NCBI RefSeq assembly: GCF_028687615.1
Contig: NZ_JAQTZU010000011.1
Location: 1 to 64,000, forward strand
Source of the DNA: Methylovulum sp.
GTDB taxonomy: Bacteria > Pseudomonadota > Gammaproteobacteria > Methylococcales > Methylomonadaceae
Reading direction: 5' to 3'
DNA: 64,000 nt
This document shows positions 9,277-20,627 of the stretch, one piece after another. Below the pieces are notes generated by a model. The model was not told the origin of the DNA. It worked only from the letters and a program-made list of their open reading frames with translations, and did not search any database. The position numbers and the translations under genes were made by a program. Within the stretch, counting starts at the first letter, position 1, and each line of letters begins with the position of its first letter.

Positions 9277-11190
9277 CTACTTATGCGACTGCAAAATCAC
9301 CTGCAACGCGGTAATTTCGGCATGGTCGCAAATTTCCGTAGGCCGTCCCATGCACAAGCGCAGGAACACCCTCGCCCCGGCAATCCCGTTAATGACAAAG
9401 GAAATGGCGATTAACGCGGCTATCCAAGCGTGTTGCGTACTGGCATGGTAAAGCAATAAATCCTCGCCAATGAAGGCGGGCGTAATGGGGAAGCCCACCA
9501 ATCCGAGGAAACTCAAAAACAACAGCATCGCCAAACCCGGATAGGTTTCCGCCATCGCCCGATAGGCAAAGGGCGAATCGGCAAATTGCTCTTTGCCGGG
9601 CAGTTTGCTTAACACCAACAGGCCCAACAGCCATGACGGGACGATGCCGGTCATAAATAACAAAATATCAATCCGGGCGGTGGGCTGGAGCAACCACACG
9701 GCCACCGCCGCCAACAAACAGCTCATGGCGATGGCGTTCCAAACCCAGACGAAGCTGTGTTTCTGGCTGAACGCACTCAGCGATGCCAAAACCATCATGA
9801 GGGCAACCGGAATCGCCATAAAATGGGCCGCCATAAGGCCAAAATGGATTAGCGACCCGAAAACGGCGAACACGCTGCCGCCCACCAGCAATTTTTCCCA
9901 GATTTTACAGGCGTTGATGGTTGCGCCTATCCGTTTTAAAGGCGTCCACAGCACTGAACGCACCAGCCGCTCCAAATTGCCTTCTTGCAAGGCGAAAACA
10001 TATAAAGTGTTTTGCAAAACCTCCGGCAAGGTGTCACGGATGGACACGGGCAAATAATTTTGCATGTTTTGGGTATTAAAGCCCATTTCGGTGTCAATCG
10101 CCCCTTCCACACGCAACATGTGCGCGACAATGGACGGTGACACCAGTAATTGGTAGCAACGTAAAAACGCATTGCCCAAAAAGTGGAACAACACCAGCGT
10201 TTCCAAACCAGCCGCTAATTCCATAAACATAATACCAACCTGCGTGATCGACGAATAAGCAATCTGGCCTTTAATATTGGCCTGGGTTTTTTCTGAAATA
10301 CTGGCAACGACTACCGTCAACAAACCGATGCAAAACACGATCAGGCGCGTGAAAATGTGGTAACTCCAGATGGGGGTGGTACGCAACAACAGAAATACCC
10401 CCAAATGCACGGACAATGCCCCATAAAAAATCGCGCTCGACGGCGTTGGCCCTTCCATCGCCCTAGGCAGCCAGAAACAAAAAGGGAATTGCGCCGATTT
10501 TCCCGACGCGGCGATAAAAATCAGCAAGGACATCAGCAGCAAGGCCGGATAACTGGCGGGGGACGGCGCACTGTGCTCAAACAACACCGCCAACTGGCTG
10601 AAATGGTCGCTCTCATGGAACAACAAATGGCTCATCCAGGCGCCCAGCAACAGGCCAATGTCACAAAAGCGATACACCGTATAGGCCCTCAAGGCATTGC
10701 GCACAGGCTGGACACGATGACGGTAAAAGGCGATCAATAAAAACGATGAAATGCCGACAATTTCCCAACCCGCAAACAACATGTCGATGGAACCCGCCAG
10801 AATAACCATGTTCAGGCCGAACGCAAACCCGAAAATGGTCAAAAAGAAACGTTTGTAACCGGATTCACGGTGCAAATAATTACGGCAATAGCGCACGATA
10901 ATCGAAAAAATGACCCATATCGCAAACAGATAAGCCGCGCCCACTTCATCCAGATAAAACAGGATAGGGAAGCGGTAGCTGCCATGTTCATATAAGGTGA
11001 ACCATTCAAATTCATAGCCCGAAAACCCGTGCTTGGCCCAAACCACCAGCAACGCCAAGATGCTCAGGCCCATGGCATGGGTGGCCCAGAAACTGATCGC
11101 GGCGATGCTTTTTTCGTTGTTGCCCAACAATGCGATGAGCAGCAAGCCTGCCAACGGCAAAAATTGGCAAGTCAATAACAGTAAATTCAT
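9277..11190 (-). CDS. dabB: DabB-like NuoL/antiporter-family membrane subunit (inorganic carbon uptake)
   Basis: NADH-quinone oxidoreductase chain L-like; start set at MNLLLLTCQFLPLAGL with ATGA overlap to dabA. Confidence 0.8.
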   Translation of the reverse strand: MNLLLLTCQFLPLAGLLLIALLGNNEKSIAAISFWATHAMGLSILALLVVWAKHGFSGYEFEWFTLYEHGSYRFPILFYLDEVGAAYLFAIWVIFSIIVRYCRNYLHRESGYKRFFLTIFGFAFGLNMVILAGSIDMLFAGWEIVGISSFLLIAFYRHRVQPVRNALRAYTVYRFCDIGLLLGAWMSHLLFHESDHFSQLAVLFEHSAPSPASYPALLLMSLLIFIAASGKSAQFPFCFWLPRAMEGPTPSSAIFYGALSVHLGVFLLLRTTPIWSYHIFTRLIVFCIGLLTVVVASISEKTQANIKGQIAYSSITQVGIMFMELAAGLETLVLFHFLGNAFLRCYQLLVSPSIVAHMLRVEGAIDTEMGFNTQNMQNYLPVSIRDTLPEVLQNTLYVFALQEGNLERLVRSVLWTPLKRIGATINACKIWEKLLVGGSVFAVFGSLIHFGLMAAHFMAIPVALMMVLASLSAFSQKHSFVWVWNAIAMSCLLAAVAVWLLQPTARIDILLFMTGIVPSWLLGLLVLSKLPGKEQFADSPFAYRAMAETYPGLAMLLFLSFLGLVGFPITPAFIGEDLLLYHASTQHAWIAALIAISFVINGIAGARVFLRLCMGRPTEICDHAEITALQVILQSHK

Positions 11191-13781
11191 GATGCTCTCC
11201 GTAATTGGTGGACAGGAATAGTGGCTTTTTGCCCGGCAGTAATCGTTTCCGAACACACATCTTCAGGTATATCACCTATCATTGACAAATCCACCGCTTC
11301 CCATCCGGTGCTGAAATAATAAAACAACTCGCGGCTGACCGGATGGCAGGACACCAGCCTTACCCAGTCATTGTCCAGCCATTCGGTCAACGCGCCCAGT
11401 TTGCCGAAGGCCTTATCCAAAATATCGGTGGTTTGCTCAATCACAATCAGCAAACGCGCCGGTTCATGGACTTCAATCATTTGCGACGGCAAACCCGTGC
11501 GTAAATCGCCTTCGACACCATTCGCCACGCCCAGCAAGCCGATGACGTTATGCGGCAGTTTTGTCCCGGCGCCATAGATCGAGTTGTCAATGCGTGAAAA
11601 CAGATATTCCAGATTGATGCCGCCGCACACAGGAATAATCGCCGAAAGGATTTTTACAATCAGCACACCTTCTGGATCGGAATCGGGATCGTAGGAATGC
11701 AGGAATGCACGGCGGTCAAGGAACAAATCCTCAGTCAAGCTGCGTCTGCCAACGATGCTGTAAAGGTTGTTGGAATGGTTCAGTTCAGGCCGAGGTTCAA
11801 ATATCGACGTTGCCCGGGTGAGGACATGTTCGTGCGCCGCTTCGTAAGATGGCGATTGCGGGCCCAATTCAAACCACCGGCAACGCTCTTGGGCGTTTTT
11901 CTCCAAGGCTTCCTGCATGGCTTGCTGGAATACCGGCAACTGATGGACGGTTTGGGGCAACAAGTGCTTATCGAAATAAACAATTTCATCACGGCTGGTA
12001 TTGTGCAAGGCAGGAACAAAATATGTACTGTCAGGAATGACAATCCCGCGTTCGCCGAGGATTGCCCGGACATTTTCGTGGTTCGCCATCCAGGCAAACG
12101 CCCGCGCATTCGGTGCGCCGGGTTTGCCCGAACACGCCCCGCAATCATAAGCGGCAAAATGCGGATTGTTGGTGCTGCTGGAACCATGCGCCACAACGAC
12201 GACCAAGGGTGCAAAATTTTTAGTCAAACCGATATTGCGCAACAAGCCTTCAATTTTGTCCGCCATTTCCGAAAACGAAAAGCCCAGCAATTTGCCATCT
12301 TCAGTCGGTTCATCACTCTCGCGTAACAAATGCAGATGGGTATGCGAGTCTACTTCACTGAGTTTTTTGATTTTCAACAACTGTGACCCGGGGCGGAAAA
12401 CGTCCCAAACCATCCGTGCGGCATAACTTATCCCCAAAAGCTGGGTAAACAGCCAACCCCGCAACAGCGAATGCGGCTTGATGTGCAAAGCCGAAAAACT
12501 GTCAGCCACCGATACCGAATCTTCTTCGACTTGTAAATTTGTTTCCCGGATCAAATGCTTGGGAGTAACAATATTGGGGCATTGCGCAACCGGATAGGCA
12601 TCGTCAAAGCCTTGGTAAAAAAAATCAATGCCAAAAAATCCGGCAGCCCCGAAAGTCTCAATACCGGCATGGGTTTCTTCCAAATGTCGGCGCAAAGAGC
12701 ATTCGCGGTCATCAATACAAAAAAAGGCTTGCGCAATCGCTTGGGGTTTAGCCATTTCCTGACCAACGCGTGGTTTTAACGCCGCCAACAATTCGGCATG
12801 CAGCGAAAATTCCATCGCCTCATGCCAAACTTTCAGCCGTAACGGAATAACGATTTTTTCCTCGTAATCGCTCAGCAATGGCAGTTTATTTAAGTTCGGT
12901 AATTTGGCAATGCTGGCAAAATGTTGACCGCGTTTTTTCTGGACGACAGCCAATTCCGCCATCAGCTCCACCGCAAGCATTTCTTTCAGGGAAATCTGCC
13001 GACGCTCCAGGAGAATTTTCGGGTCGAGTTCGATAAGCCGCACCATCCCCGCCCAGCCGGGATGCGCCAGCAGCAGCTCCAACAAATACTGTTCATACAA
13101 GGATTCTGAGCCGACGATTTTATCAAGGCAGGTTAAAATCACCGTTTCGGGTTCAAGATTTAACAAGTCCCTGACACCGGCTTCATGAAAAGGGTACAAA
13201 GGTAAAAAGCTGTTTTGCGCCAACCGACGGATACAATCCCAAAAACTTTCGTTAGGCTTAGGCATGGTCCAGTGGCTAATGCCTTGATCTAAAAAATTCG
13301 CCAACAACCGGAACATAATCGGATGCACCAGCGAATTTATGTCGACTTCCAAATGGGTCAGCCAATGGTTGCGGATGCCGTGGTTCGCCAATGACATCGG
13401 CGGATAATGGGCGGTGTGGTCATCGACAAACAAACGTTCGCGCAAGGACTCCGCGCCTTTATGACCAACGTGGGAATGGGCAATCGCCCAATCTATCGCA
13501 AAATCTTTGATCCGTCCTTGCCGATATAAATCCTGATAGTCCGCCAGTGGCAAATAGCTACGCGCACCGAACACTTTCCCCGCCAACGCGATGCCTTTGT
13601 GAAACGGGTAATGCTGGACTGCATGTAAGGTATTGTGATGGATAAAATCTTTAATCGGCCCTTGGGTAGGCAACCAGTGAGCAATGCGGTCGATTACGTT
13701 ATCGAGATTAAAAGGGGCGTCTTCGGCGGCCGCCGAAACATGATGGTGTATGGAGTGGACGTGAGGATGTGTGGCTGTCAT
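11187..13781 (-). CDS. dabA: DabA (DUF2309/UPF0753) inorganic carbon transporter subunit
   Basis: DNVIDRIAHWLPTQGPIKDFIHHNTLHAVQH, FCIDDRECSLRRHLE, VVVAHGSSSTNNPHFAAYDCGACSGKPGAPNARAFAWMAN. Confidence 0.9.
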   Translation of the reverse strand: MTATHPHVHSIHHHVSAAAEDAPFNLDNVIDRIAHWLPTQGPIKDFIHHNTLHAVQHYPFHKGIALAGKVFGARSYLPLADYQDLYRQGRIKDFAIDWAIAHSHVGHKGAESLRERLFVDDHTAHYPPMSLANHGIRNHWLTHLEVDINSLVHPIMFRLLANFLDQGISHWTMPKPNESFWDCIRRLAQNSFLPLYPFHEAGVRDLLNLEPETVILTCLDKIVGSESLYEQYLLELLLAHPGWAGMVRLIELDPKILLERRQISLKEMLAVELMAELAVVQKKRGQHFASIAKLPNLNKLPLLSDYEEKIVIPLRLKVWHEAMEFSLHAELLAALKPRVGQEMAKPQAIAQAFFCIDDRECSLRRHLEETHAGIETFGAAGFFGIDFFYQGFDDAYPVAQCPNIVTPKHLIRETNLQVEEDSVSVADSFSALHIKPHSLLRGWLFTQLLGISYAARMVWDVFRPGSQLLKIKKLSEVDSHTHLHLLRESDEPTEDGKLLGFSFSEMADKIEGLLRNIGLTKNFAPLVVVVAHGSSSTNNPHFAAYDCGACSGKPGAPNARAFAWMANHENVRAILGERGIVIPDSTYFVPALHNTSRDEIVYFDKHLLPQTVHQLPVFQQAMQEALEKNAQERCRWFELGPQSPSYEAAHEHVLTRATSIFEPRPELNHSNNLYSIVGRRSLTEDLFLDRRAFLHSYDPDSDPEGVLIVKILSAIIPVCGGINLEYLFSRIDNSIYGAGTKLPHNVIGLLGVANGVEGDLRTGLPSQMIEVHEPARLLIVIEQTTDILDKAFGKLGALTEWLDNDWVRLVSCHPVSRELFYYFSTGWEAVDLSMIGDIPEDVCSETITAGQKATIPVHQLRRAS

Positions 13782-14249
13782 AGCATGAAACCTGCAAAAT
13801 AAAGCGGAATTGCGCAACAATATCCACAGCACAATTTATGCCTACTATCAAGCCATTGATTTTAATATTTTTTTATTCGCAAGCTATTTATCAATGGTGG
13901 TATTGCCCCACATTACGGTTGATTTAAACCAATTCCATCCATTTAAACTCCCACATCAAATCTTGGTATGTCCCTTTGTTTTTGATAAATATGTCTGCCA
14001 AATTGGTTGGCAAAATGGCTACGTCAAGCGGAATACTCATATCCCCTGCTTATTTTGTTAAATAACAATGAACTTCATAAGTTTATGCTGGTAATGCGCT
14101 GGTCTTTGCATTTACCCGGACGCAGTATGCCCAATCTATAAATTAAACAATTTATATAAGCTCTTCAAATTCACCAGGTTCTGATGGTATATTGGCGCGG
14201 ACATAATAAGTGCGTTAAAGCACAGACTAATAACGAGGAGAGTTTTATA

Positions 14250-14849
14250 ATGATAAATGAAGGCGTCGATAATTCTAAGCGCCAGTTTTTGACCTCGGCT
14301 TTAACCGTGGTTGGCGCAGTCGGCACCGGCTTTTTAGCCGTGCCTTTTCTAGCTCAAATGCAGCCCAGCGTCAAAGCAATGGCGGCAGGGGCTCCGGTTG
14401 AAGTCGATATCAGTAAAATGGAAACCGGTCAACTGATTCGGGTGGCATGGCGAGGCAAACCCGTCTGGATCCTGAACCGGACACCTGAAGTTTTAGAAAC
14501 CTTAAAAACCCTCGATTCCAAACTGCGGGATCCTCAATCTTTGGAATCCATACAACCCGCTTCTAGCAAAAATCCAGGCCGTTCCATCAAGCCGGAAGTT
14601 TTCGTTGCCGTGGGTTTATGCACCCATTTAGGCTGTTCGCCCACCTTCAGACCGGAAATAGCCCCCAGCGATTTAGGTGAAGGCTGGAAAGGCGGCTTTT
14701 TCTGTCCTTGCCACGGTTCCTGGTTTGACTTGGCCGGCCGGGTTTTCCAAGGCGTACCGGCACCGACCAATCTGGAAATCCCGCCTTATCGCTATATCAG
14801 CGACACACAACTTATCATCGGCGAACCTGAAGAAGGAAAAAGCGCATGA
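14250..14849 (+). CDS. petA: Ubiquinol-cytochrome c reductase iron-sulfur (Rieske) subunit
   Basis: CTHLGCSP and CPCHGSWFD Rieske motifs; RBS gaggag upstream of ATG at 14250. Confidence 0.95.
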   Translation: MINEGVDNSKRQFLTSALTVVGAVGTGFLAVPFLAQMQPSVKAMAAGAPVEVDISKMETGQLIRVAWRGKPVWILNRTPEVLETLKTLDSKLRDPQSLESIQPASSKNPGRSIKPEVFVAVGLCTHLGCSPTFRPEIAPSDLGEGWKGGFFCPCHGSWFDLAGRVFQGVPAPTNLEIPPYRYISDTQLIIGEPEEGKSA

Positions 14850-16252
14850 AAACTAATTGGTTCACTTCATCCGGCAACTGGATCTTAGACCGTTTTCCGC
14901 TCACTAAATTGTGGAATGACCACATGGCGCATTATTACGCGCCGAAAAATTTCAATTTCTGGTACTTTTTTGGCTCGCTGGCCTTGCTGGTCTTGGTCAA
15001 CCAGTTTGTGACCGGCATTTTATTGACCATGAACTACAAGCCCGATGCCAAACTGGCGTTTGACTCGGTGGAATACATCATGCGTGATGTCCACTGGGGC
15101 TGGCTGATCCGCTACATGCACTCGACGGGTGCATCGGCATTTTTTATTGTCATTTACCTGCACATGTTCAGGGGGCTAATGTATGGCTCTTTCAAACAGC
15201 CACGCGAATTGGTGTGGATATTCGGCATGTTGCTTTTTGTCGCGCTGATGGCCGAAGCCTTTATGGGCTATTTGTTGCCTTGGGGACAAATGTCCTACTG
15301 GGGCGCGCAGGTCATCATCTCGTTGTTCAGCGCGATTCCGGTGATCGGTGACGAATTATCCCTGTGGGTGCGCGGCGATTATGTCGTTTCCGATGCCACC
15401 TTGAACCGCTTCTTCGCCTTCCATGTCATTTCCGTGCCGTTGGTGTTGGTGATGTTGGTGTTCCTGCATATCGTGGCCCTGCACGAAGTCGGCTCCAACA
15501 ATCCTGACGGCATTGACATCAAAAAATATAAAAATGAACAGGGCGTCCCTTTAGATGGCATTCCATTCCACCCTTATTACACTGTCAAGGACATTGCCGG
15601 CGTTGGCGTGTTTTTGATATTTTTCGCAACGGTGATTTTTTACATGCCGGAAATGGGTGGTTATTTCCTCGAACATGCCAATTTTATTCCCGCTGATCCG
15701 TTAAAAACACCGGAGCATATCGCCCCTGTTTGGTACTTCACGCCGTTCTACGCCATTTTACGGGCTATTCCAGATAAATTCGCCGGGGTTATCGGTATGG
15801 GCGGCGCGATTGTCGTCTTGTTCTTACTACCGTGGCTAGATCGTAATCCAGTCAGATCCATACGCTACCGAGGTGGCATTTATAAAAAAGCCCTGTTGAT
15901 GTTCGCCATCAGTTTTCTGGTTTTAGGCTATTTAGGCACACAACCGGCAACGCCAAGCGCAACCATTGTCGCACGTATTTTTACAGCAATTTACTTTGGT
16001 TTCTTTTTGCTGATGCCAATTTATACCCGCTGGGAAAAAACCAAACCGGTTCCTACCCGCACTACCGAACATCATTCCATTGATGAGCAATTGCCTGCAT
16101 TGTTGGAAGAAATCACTGAATTGAAACCGGCAACCAGCGAAATTGATCATGGTGTATTCCGAAGCTCTTTTTTCAGTAGACGGCCTAGCCCTACTGGCAT
16201 ACGCCATGTCCTAACCCGATTTGCAAAAAAACTGGTAGAGAGCCTCGACTAA
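14846..16252 (+). CDS. petB: Cytochrome b (bc1 complex)
   Basis: 468 aa; GYLLPWGQMSYWGAQVI; ATGA overlap with petA. Confidence 0.95.
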   Translation: MKTNWFTSSGNWILDRFPLTKLWNDHMAHYYAPKNFNFWYFFGSLALLVLVNQFVTGILLTMNYKPDAKLAFDSVEYIMRDVHWGWLIRYMHSTGASAFFIVIYLHMFRGLMYGSFKQPRELVWIFGMLLFVALMAEAFMGYLLPWGQMSYWGAQVIISLFSAIPVIGDELSLWVRGDYVVSDATLNRFFAFHVISVPLVLVMLVFLHIVALHEVGSNNPDGIDIKKYKNEQGVPLDGIPFHPYYTVKDIAGVGVFLIFFATVIFYMPEMGGYFLEHANFIPADPLKTPEHIAPVWYFTPFYAILRAIPDKFAGVIGMGGAIVVLFLLPWLDRNPVRSIRYRGGIYKKALLMFAISFLVLGYLGTQPATPSATIVARIFTAIYFGFFLLMPIYTRWEKTKPVPTRTTEHHSIDEQLPALLEEITELKPATSEIDHGVFRSSFFSRRPSPTGIRHVLTRFAKKLVESLD

Positions 16253-16253
16253 T

Positions 16254-16970
16254 ATGAAAAATTTTCTAACCTTATCTTTATTACTGCTGTCACTGGCGGC
16301 CAACGCCTCTGAAAGCGTCAAACTTGATGACGCCGATATTGACCTTGCCGATAAAATATCTTTATTGCGCGGTGCCAAACATTTTGTCACCAACTGCCTA
16401 GGTTGCCACTCCATTAAACATATCCGTTACCTGCGTATCGCCAAAGATATGGAAGTGGATGAAAAAATGATCCTGAATGACATCGCGCCACTGGGAGCGG
16501 GCATTTATGACCAAATCCACAGTGCCATGAACAAACACGACGCCGAAAAATGGTTTGGCACCCAACCGCCTGATTTATCATTGATTGCCCGCTCGCGCGG
16601 AGCCGATTGGTTGTATAGCTATCTAAAAAGTTATTACATCGACCCCAAACGGCCTTTCGGCGTCAACAATATGATTTTTCAGGATACCGCCATGCCGAAC
16701 CCATTTTGGAAATTGCAGGGTGAACAACAAGCCGTAACCAGAAAAACTATTTATGGCGACCACACTGAATTAGAAATCGAAGAACCCGGCACTTTAAGCG
16801 AAAAAGAATTCGACATTATGGTCAACGACTTGGTGAATTTTTTAGTTTACGTTGGAGAGCCCGTACAATTGGAAAGACGGCAAATGGGTAAATATGTGTT
16901 GCTTTTTCTGTTGATTTTCTTTGTTGTTGGTTATTTACTGAAAAAAGAATATTGGAAAGATATACATTAA
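16254..16970 (+). CDS. petC: Cytochrome c1
   Basis: CLGCHS haem motif, C-terminal TM anchor; follows petAB. Confidence 0.95.
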   Translation: MKNFLTLSLLLLSLAANASESVKLDDADIDLADKISLLRGAKHFVTNCLGCHSIKHIRYLRIAKDMEVDEKMILNDIAPLGAGIYDQIHSAMNKHDAEKWFGTQPPDLSLIARSRGADWLYSYLKSYYIDPKRPFGVNNMIFQDTAMPNPFWKLQGEQQAVTRKTIYGDHTELEIEEPGTLSEKEFDIMVNDLVNFLVYVGEPVQLERRQMGKYVLLFLLIFFVVGYLLKKEYWKDIH

Positions 16971-17660
16971 TCAGCAAGTTATGAAACTTGTAGATTTTAT
17001 CCTTACTATTGCGGGGGGGATGCTTATGTTGGAACGGTCTTTCGATCTGCTCCTTCCCCCTTGCAATCTGGATTTGCTTCGCACTCTAACGGCGGTATCC
17101 CTGCCGGACAATTCCTTTTTCGCCCCCTGATCAACAATCCCGAACCCGTTCCTCTTTTTAAAACGAGAGAAACCAGACAATCAATAAATCCTTTCCCCTT
17201 TTTCAGAAGAGGGAAGTGGAACGTCAAAAAGTAGTTGTTGAGCCAGAATTGTTTCGAGTTTCCTGCACCGATTCCATGCCGGGATGACGGACTATATCCG
17301 AGCAGTTGTAACCGCAACGACTACCTGTCAAAAAAACCAGAAAAGTTGCTAAATCAAGGAACACACCAATAGTAAATTCTACTAATCGTGAATTATTGTC
17401 TTGGGAAATTAGGATTTGTGGAGGATAACCTAAACAACGCGGTTATATTATTATTGATGGATTGATAATTTTAGGTTATCAAAAAAAACGAAGCTACTGA
17501 ACACAAATTGCCGTAGCCAGATATAAAACTTGCTAGCATCCAAGTTGATTAAAAACTTTAAAGTGCCTCATTATTTGCAGGCATCTTCTGTAACTAGCCC
17601 ATATAGAAGATCAACGCAGTTCGACTTAGCGAGTTGCTACTTCACTGCGCTGATTCCCAT

Positions 17661-17966
17661 TTAGTCAACGATACCGCACTTTTCACGGGAAACATCTACG
17701 CGGTCGCGTAGCTCTTTACCTGGCTTAAAATGCGGCACATATTTTTTTGATAGCGTTACCGACTCGCCCGTCTTAGGGTTACGCCCGACACGCGGTGGAC
17801 GCATATGTAGGGAAAAACTGCCAAAACCTCTGATTTCGATTCTTTCACCAGTAGATAATGCCTCATTCATTTTTTCAATGATACATTTGACTGCCAGCTC
17901 CACATCCTTTAAAGCCAGATGTGGTTGTTGTTTAGCTAAGGCTTCAATTAATTCGGATTTTGTCAC
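17661..17966 (-). CDS. ihfB: Integration host factor subunit beta
   Basis: [46 protein letters not shown]. Confidence 0.95.
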   Translation of the reverse strand: MTKSELIEALAKQQPHLALKDVELAVKCIIEKMNEALSTGERIEIRGFGSFSLHMRPPRVGRNPKTGESVTLSKKYVPHFKPGKELRDRVDVSREKCGIVD

Positions 17967-18015
17967 ATTCTATCCTATGTTTTAAATCCACACCCGTGCA
18001 TCCGATGGGCGAAAC

Positions 18016-18039
18016 GCCACCCACATTGTTGTGGGTGGC
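18016..18039. promoter_or_regulatory. Perfect 10-bp stem hairpin between rpsA and ihfB
   Basis: GCCACCCACA-TTGT-TGTGGGTGGC; no T-run on the minus-strand side. Confidence 0.6.
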
Positions 18040-18159
18040 TTATCCTCTCCGTCAGCGACGAGGTTACCAAAAACGATAGCGCTGCTTACACAGCACCGTC
18101 ACCTGTCAATAATTCCCCTAAAGAGAGAAGTTTGTTTCATTTAGATTACAAGAAAAAAT

Positions 18160-18193
18160 CAAACGCGACAGATATGCCTTTACGGCATATCTG
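18160..18193 (-). terminator. Likely rpsA terminator
   Basis: Minus strand CAGATATGCC-GTAAA-GGCATATCTG hairpin followed by a T-rich tail (TCGCGTTTGATTTTTT). Confidence 0.5.
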
Positions 18194-18204
18194 CTGTGAT
18201 AATT

Positions 18205-19866
18205 TTACTTTTCAATTTGTTTAAAGATATCCGCAAAAGTTGGTGTACCAACGGATTGCTGGGAATGATCTTTAATGGTATGGGTTTCTTCGTCTTGATC
18301 TTTCGCTTTGATGGACAAAGAAATGGATTTGCTCTTTTTGTCCACACCAATGAACTTGGCTTCCAGGGTATCGCCTTCTTTCAGCAAAGTCCGCGCATCT
18401 TCAACACGGTCACGCTGGATTTCAGAAGCACGCAGATAACCTTCAACATGGTCAGCCAATGTCACCACGGCGCCTTTGGCATCAACTTCTTTAATCGTGC
18501 CTTTCACCAAGCTGCCTTTCTCGTGGGTCGCAAGGAAATTTTGGAATGGGTCTTGCTCCAATTGCTTGATACCTAAAGAGATACGCTCGCGTTCGGAATC
18601 AACTGCCAAGATGACGGTTTCCAGTTCATCGCCTTTCTTGAATTCACGCACTGATGCTTCGCCGCCTTCCGCCCAAGAAATGTCGGACATGTGCACCAAA
18701 CCATCAATACCGCCATCCAAGCCGATAAAGATGCCAAAATCAGTGATGGATTTGATTTTACCGGAGATTTTGTCACCTTTGTTATGAGTCGCCGCGAATT
18801 CATCCCAAGGATTGGTTTTGCATTGTTTCATGCCCAATGAAATACGACGGCGTTCTTCGTCAATTTCCAGAACCATGATTTCAACTTCGTCACCTAATTG
18901 AACCAGTTTGGATGGGTTGACGTTTTTGTTCGTCCAGTCCATTTCGGAAACGTGGACCAAACCTTCAACGCCTTCTTCAATCTCAACGAAACAGCCGTAA
19001 TCAGTCAAGTTGTTGACTTTACCGAACACGCGGGTCCCGGCTGGATAACGGCGGGCGATGTTTTGCCAGGGATCTTCGTTCATTTGTTTCATGCCCAACG
19101 ACACGCGATTTTTGTCTTTGTCGTATTTCAGCACCTTAACTTTAATTTCTTGGCCGATTTCCACACACTCGGAAGGGTGGCGGACACGTCTCCAGGCCAT
19201 GTCAGTGATATGCAACAAACCGTCAATACCACCCAAATCAATGAACGCGCCGTAATCGGTCAGGTTTTTGACTACGCCGACCACTGTTGCGCCTTCTTCC
19301 AGGGTTTTCAGCAATTCTTCCCTTTCGGCACTGTATTCTTTTTCGACGACGGCACGACGTGACAGGACAACATTGTTACGTTTTTGGTCAATTTTGATGA
19401 CTTTAAAGTCAAGGTCGCGGTTTTCTAGGAACGTGGTGTCGCGGATTGGACGCACATCAACAAGCGACCCGGGCAAGAAAGCCCGCAACGCGCCAACGGC
19501 CACAGTGAAACCACCACGGACTTTGCCAGTGATGCGCCCCACGATAGTCGCTTCTTTTTCAAATGCCGTTTCAAGTTCAGACCACGCTTTGTTTTTCTTC
19601 GCTTTATCTCGGGAAAGAAGGGTAGCACCTAAACCATCTTCAAATAAATCCAATGCGACTTCGATTTCATCGCCAATGGCAACTTCCAATTCGCCATCGT
19701 TATTGAGAAATTGCCATTTAGGAATGACGCCTTCTGATTTGGAATGGGTGCTGACGATGACCATATCGTTTTCGATGTCAATCACTGTACCCATTAACAT
19801 GGCACCAGGACTCATTTTGGTCTTGGTTAAACTTTCTTCAAGTAATGCTGCAAAGCTTTCGCTCAT
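18205..19866 (-). CDS. rpsA: 30S ribosomal protein S1
   Basis: 553 aa with repeated S1 domains ([23 protein letters not shown]). Confidence 0.97.
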   Translation of the reverse strand: MSESFAALLEESLTKTKMSPGAMLMGTVIDIENDMVIVSTHSKSEGVIPKWQFLNNDGELEVAIGDEIEVALDLFEDGLGATLLSRDKAKKNKAWSELETAFEKEATIVGRITGKVRGGFTVAVGALRAFLPGSLVDVRPIRDTTFLENRDLDFKVIKIDQKRNNVVLSRRAVVEKEYSAEREELLKTLEEGATVVGVVKNLTDYGAFIDLGGIDGLLHITDMAWRRVRHPSECVEIGQEIKVKVLKYDKDKNRVSLGMKQMNEDPWQNIARRYPAGTRVFGKVNNLTDYGCFVEIEEGVEGLVHVSEMDWTNKNVNPSKLVQLGDEVEIMVLEIDEERRRISLGMKQCKTNPWDEFAATHNKGDKISGKIKSITDFGIFIGLDGGIDGLVHMSDISWAEGGEASVREFKKGDELETVILAVDSERERISLGIKQLEQDPFQNFLATHEKGSLVKGTIKEVDAKGAVVTLADHVEGYLRASEIQRDRVEDARTLLKEGDTLEAKFIGVDKKSKSISLSIKAKDQDEETHTIKDHSQQSVGTPTFADIFKQIEK

Positions 19867-19949
19867 TTTCTATTCCCAAGCAGGCCAGTTGGCCTAGCCT
19901 TAATTAAATTATCTAAAGTTAAAAAAACTGCCTAAACCTAAGTTTGGGA

Positions 19950-20627
19950 TTATTGGACGAGACCCAATACCTGGTTTATCACAGCGTCGATTGTCATATC
20001 AGAAGAATCAATAAAAAGCGCGCCATTCGCCAAGCTTAGTGGAGCCGTTGCCCGCTCCCTATCGCGACGATCACGTTCTTCTATGTCTTTTGTTAAGCCT
20101 GTAAGATTAGCATCAATTCCTTTTTCTTTCAACTGTTTATATCGACGCTCAGCACGTTTTTCGCTGCTTGCCGTTAAAAACACTTTATATGCTGCATCAG
20201 GGAAAACGACTGTCCCCATATCCCTGCCATCTGCAACCAATCCAGGAGCCTGTTTAAAATCCTGTTGTTTTTGTAGCAACACAGCTCTGACTTCAGGTAA
20301 AACTGCAATGATTGACGCCGCAATACCGGTTTTTTCCAGCCCTAACTGCGCCGTTATATCTTCGCCGTTCAATTTGACAGCCAAGTCATCACCGCATTCG
20401 AATTCCAACACCATAGCTCGCGCCATTTCAACAATCGCGGGAATATCGTCCAAAGCCACGGACTGCTTTAATAATGCAATAGCCAAGGAGCGGTAGATGG
20501 AACCGCTGTCCAGATAATGCCAGCCTAATTTTTTTGCCAGTAAGCGGCTGACCGTACCTTTACCTGCGCCGCTAGGGCCATCTATCGTCAAAACCGGAAC
20601 TGTCACTTGCCTCATTCCTCGGTGCAA
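19950..20627 (-). CDS. cmk: Cytidylate kinase
   Basis: TIDGPSGAGKGTVSRLLAKKLGWHYLDSG. Confidence 0.95.
   Translation of the reverse strand: MHRGMRQVTVPVLTIDGPSGAGKGTVSRLLAKKLGWHYLDSGSIYRSLAIALLKQSVALDDIPAIVEMARAMVLEFECGDDLAVKLNGEDITAQLGLEKTGIAASIIAVLPEVRAVLLQKQQDFKQAPGLVADGRDMGTVVFPDAAYKVFLTASSEKRAERRYKQLKEKGIDANLTGLTKDIEERDRRDRERATAPLSLANGALFIDSSDMTIDAVINQVLGLVQ

Noticed and set aside
11697-12326. 209-aa plus-strand ORF
   Set aside because: Antisense to dabA.
17024-17317. 97-aa minus-strand ORF in the petC-ihfB gap
   Set aside because: Low-complexity Lys/Arg-rich translation, overlapping alternatives, no motif or convincing start.
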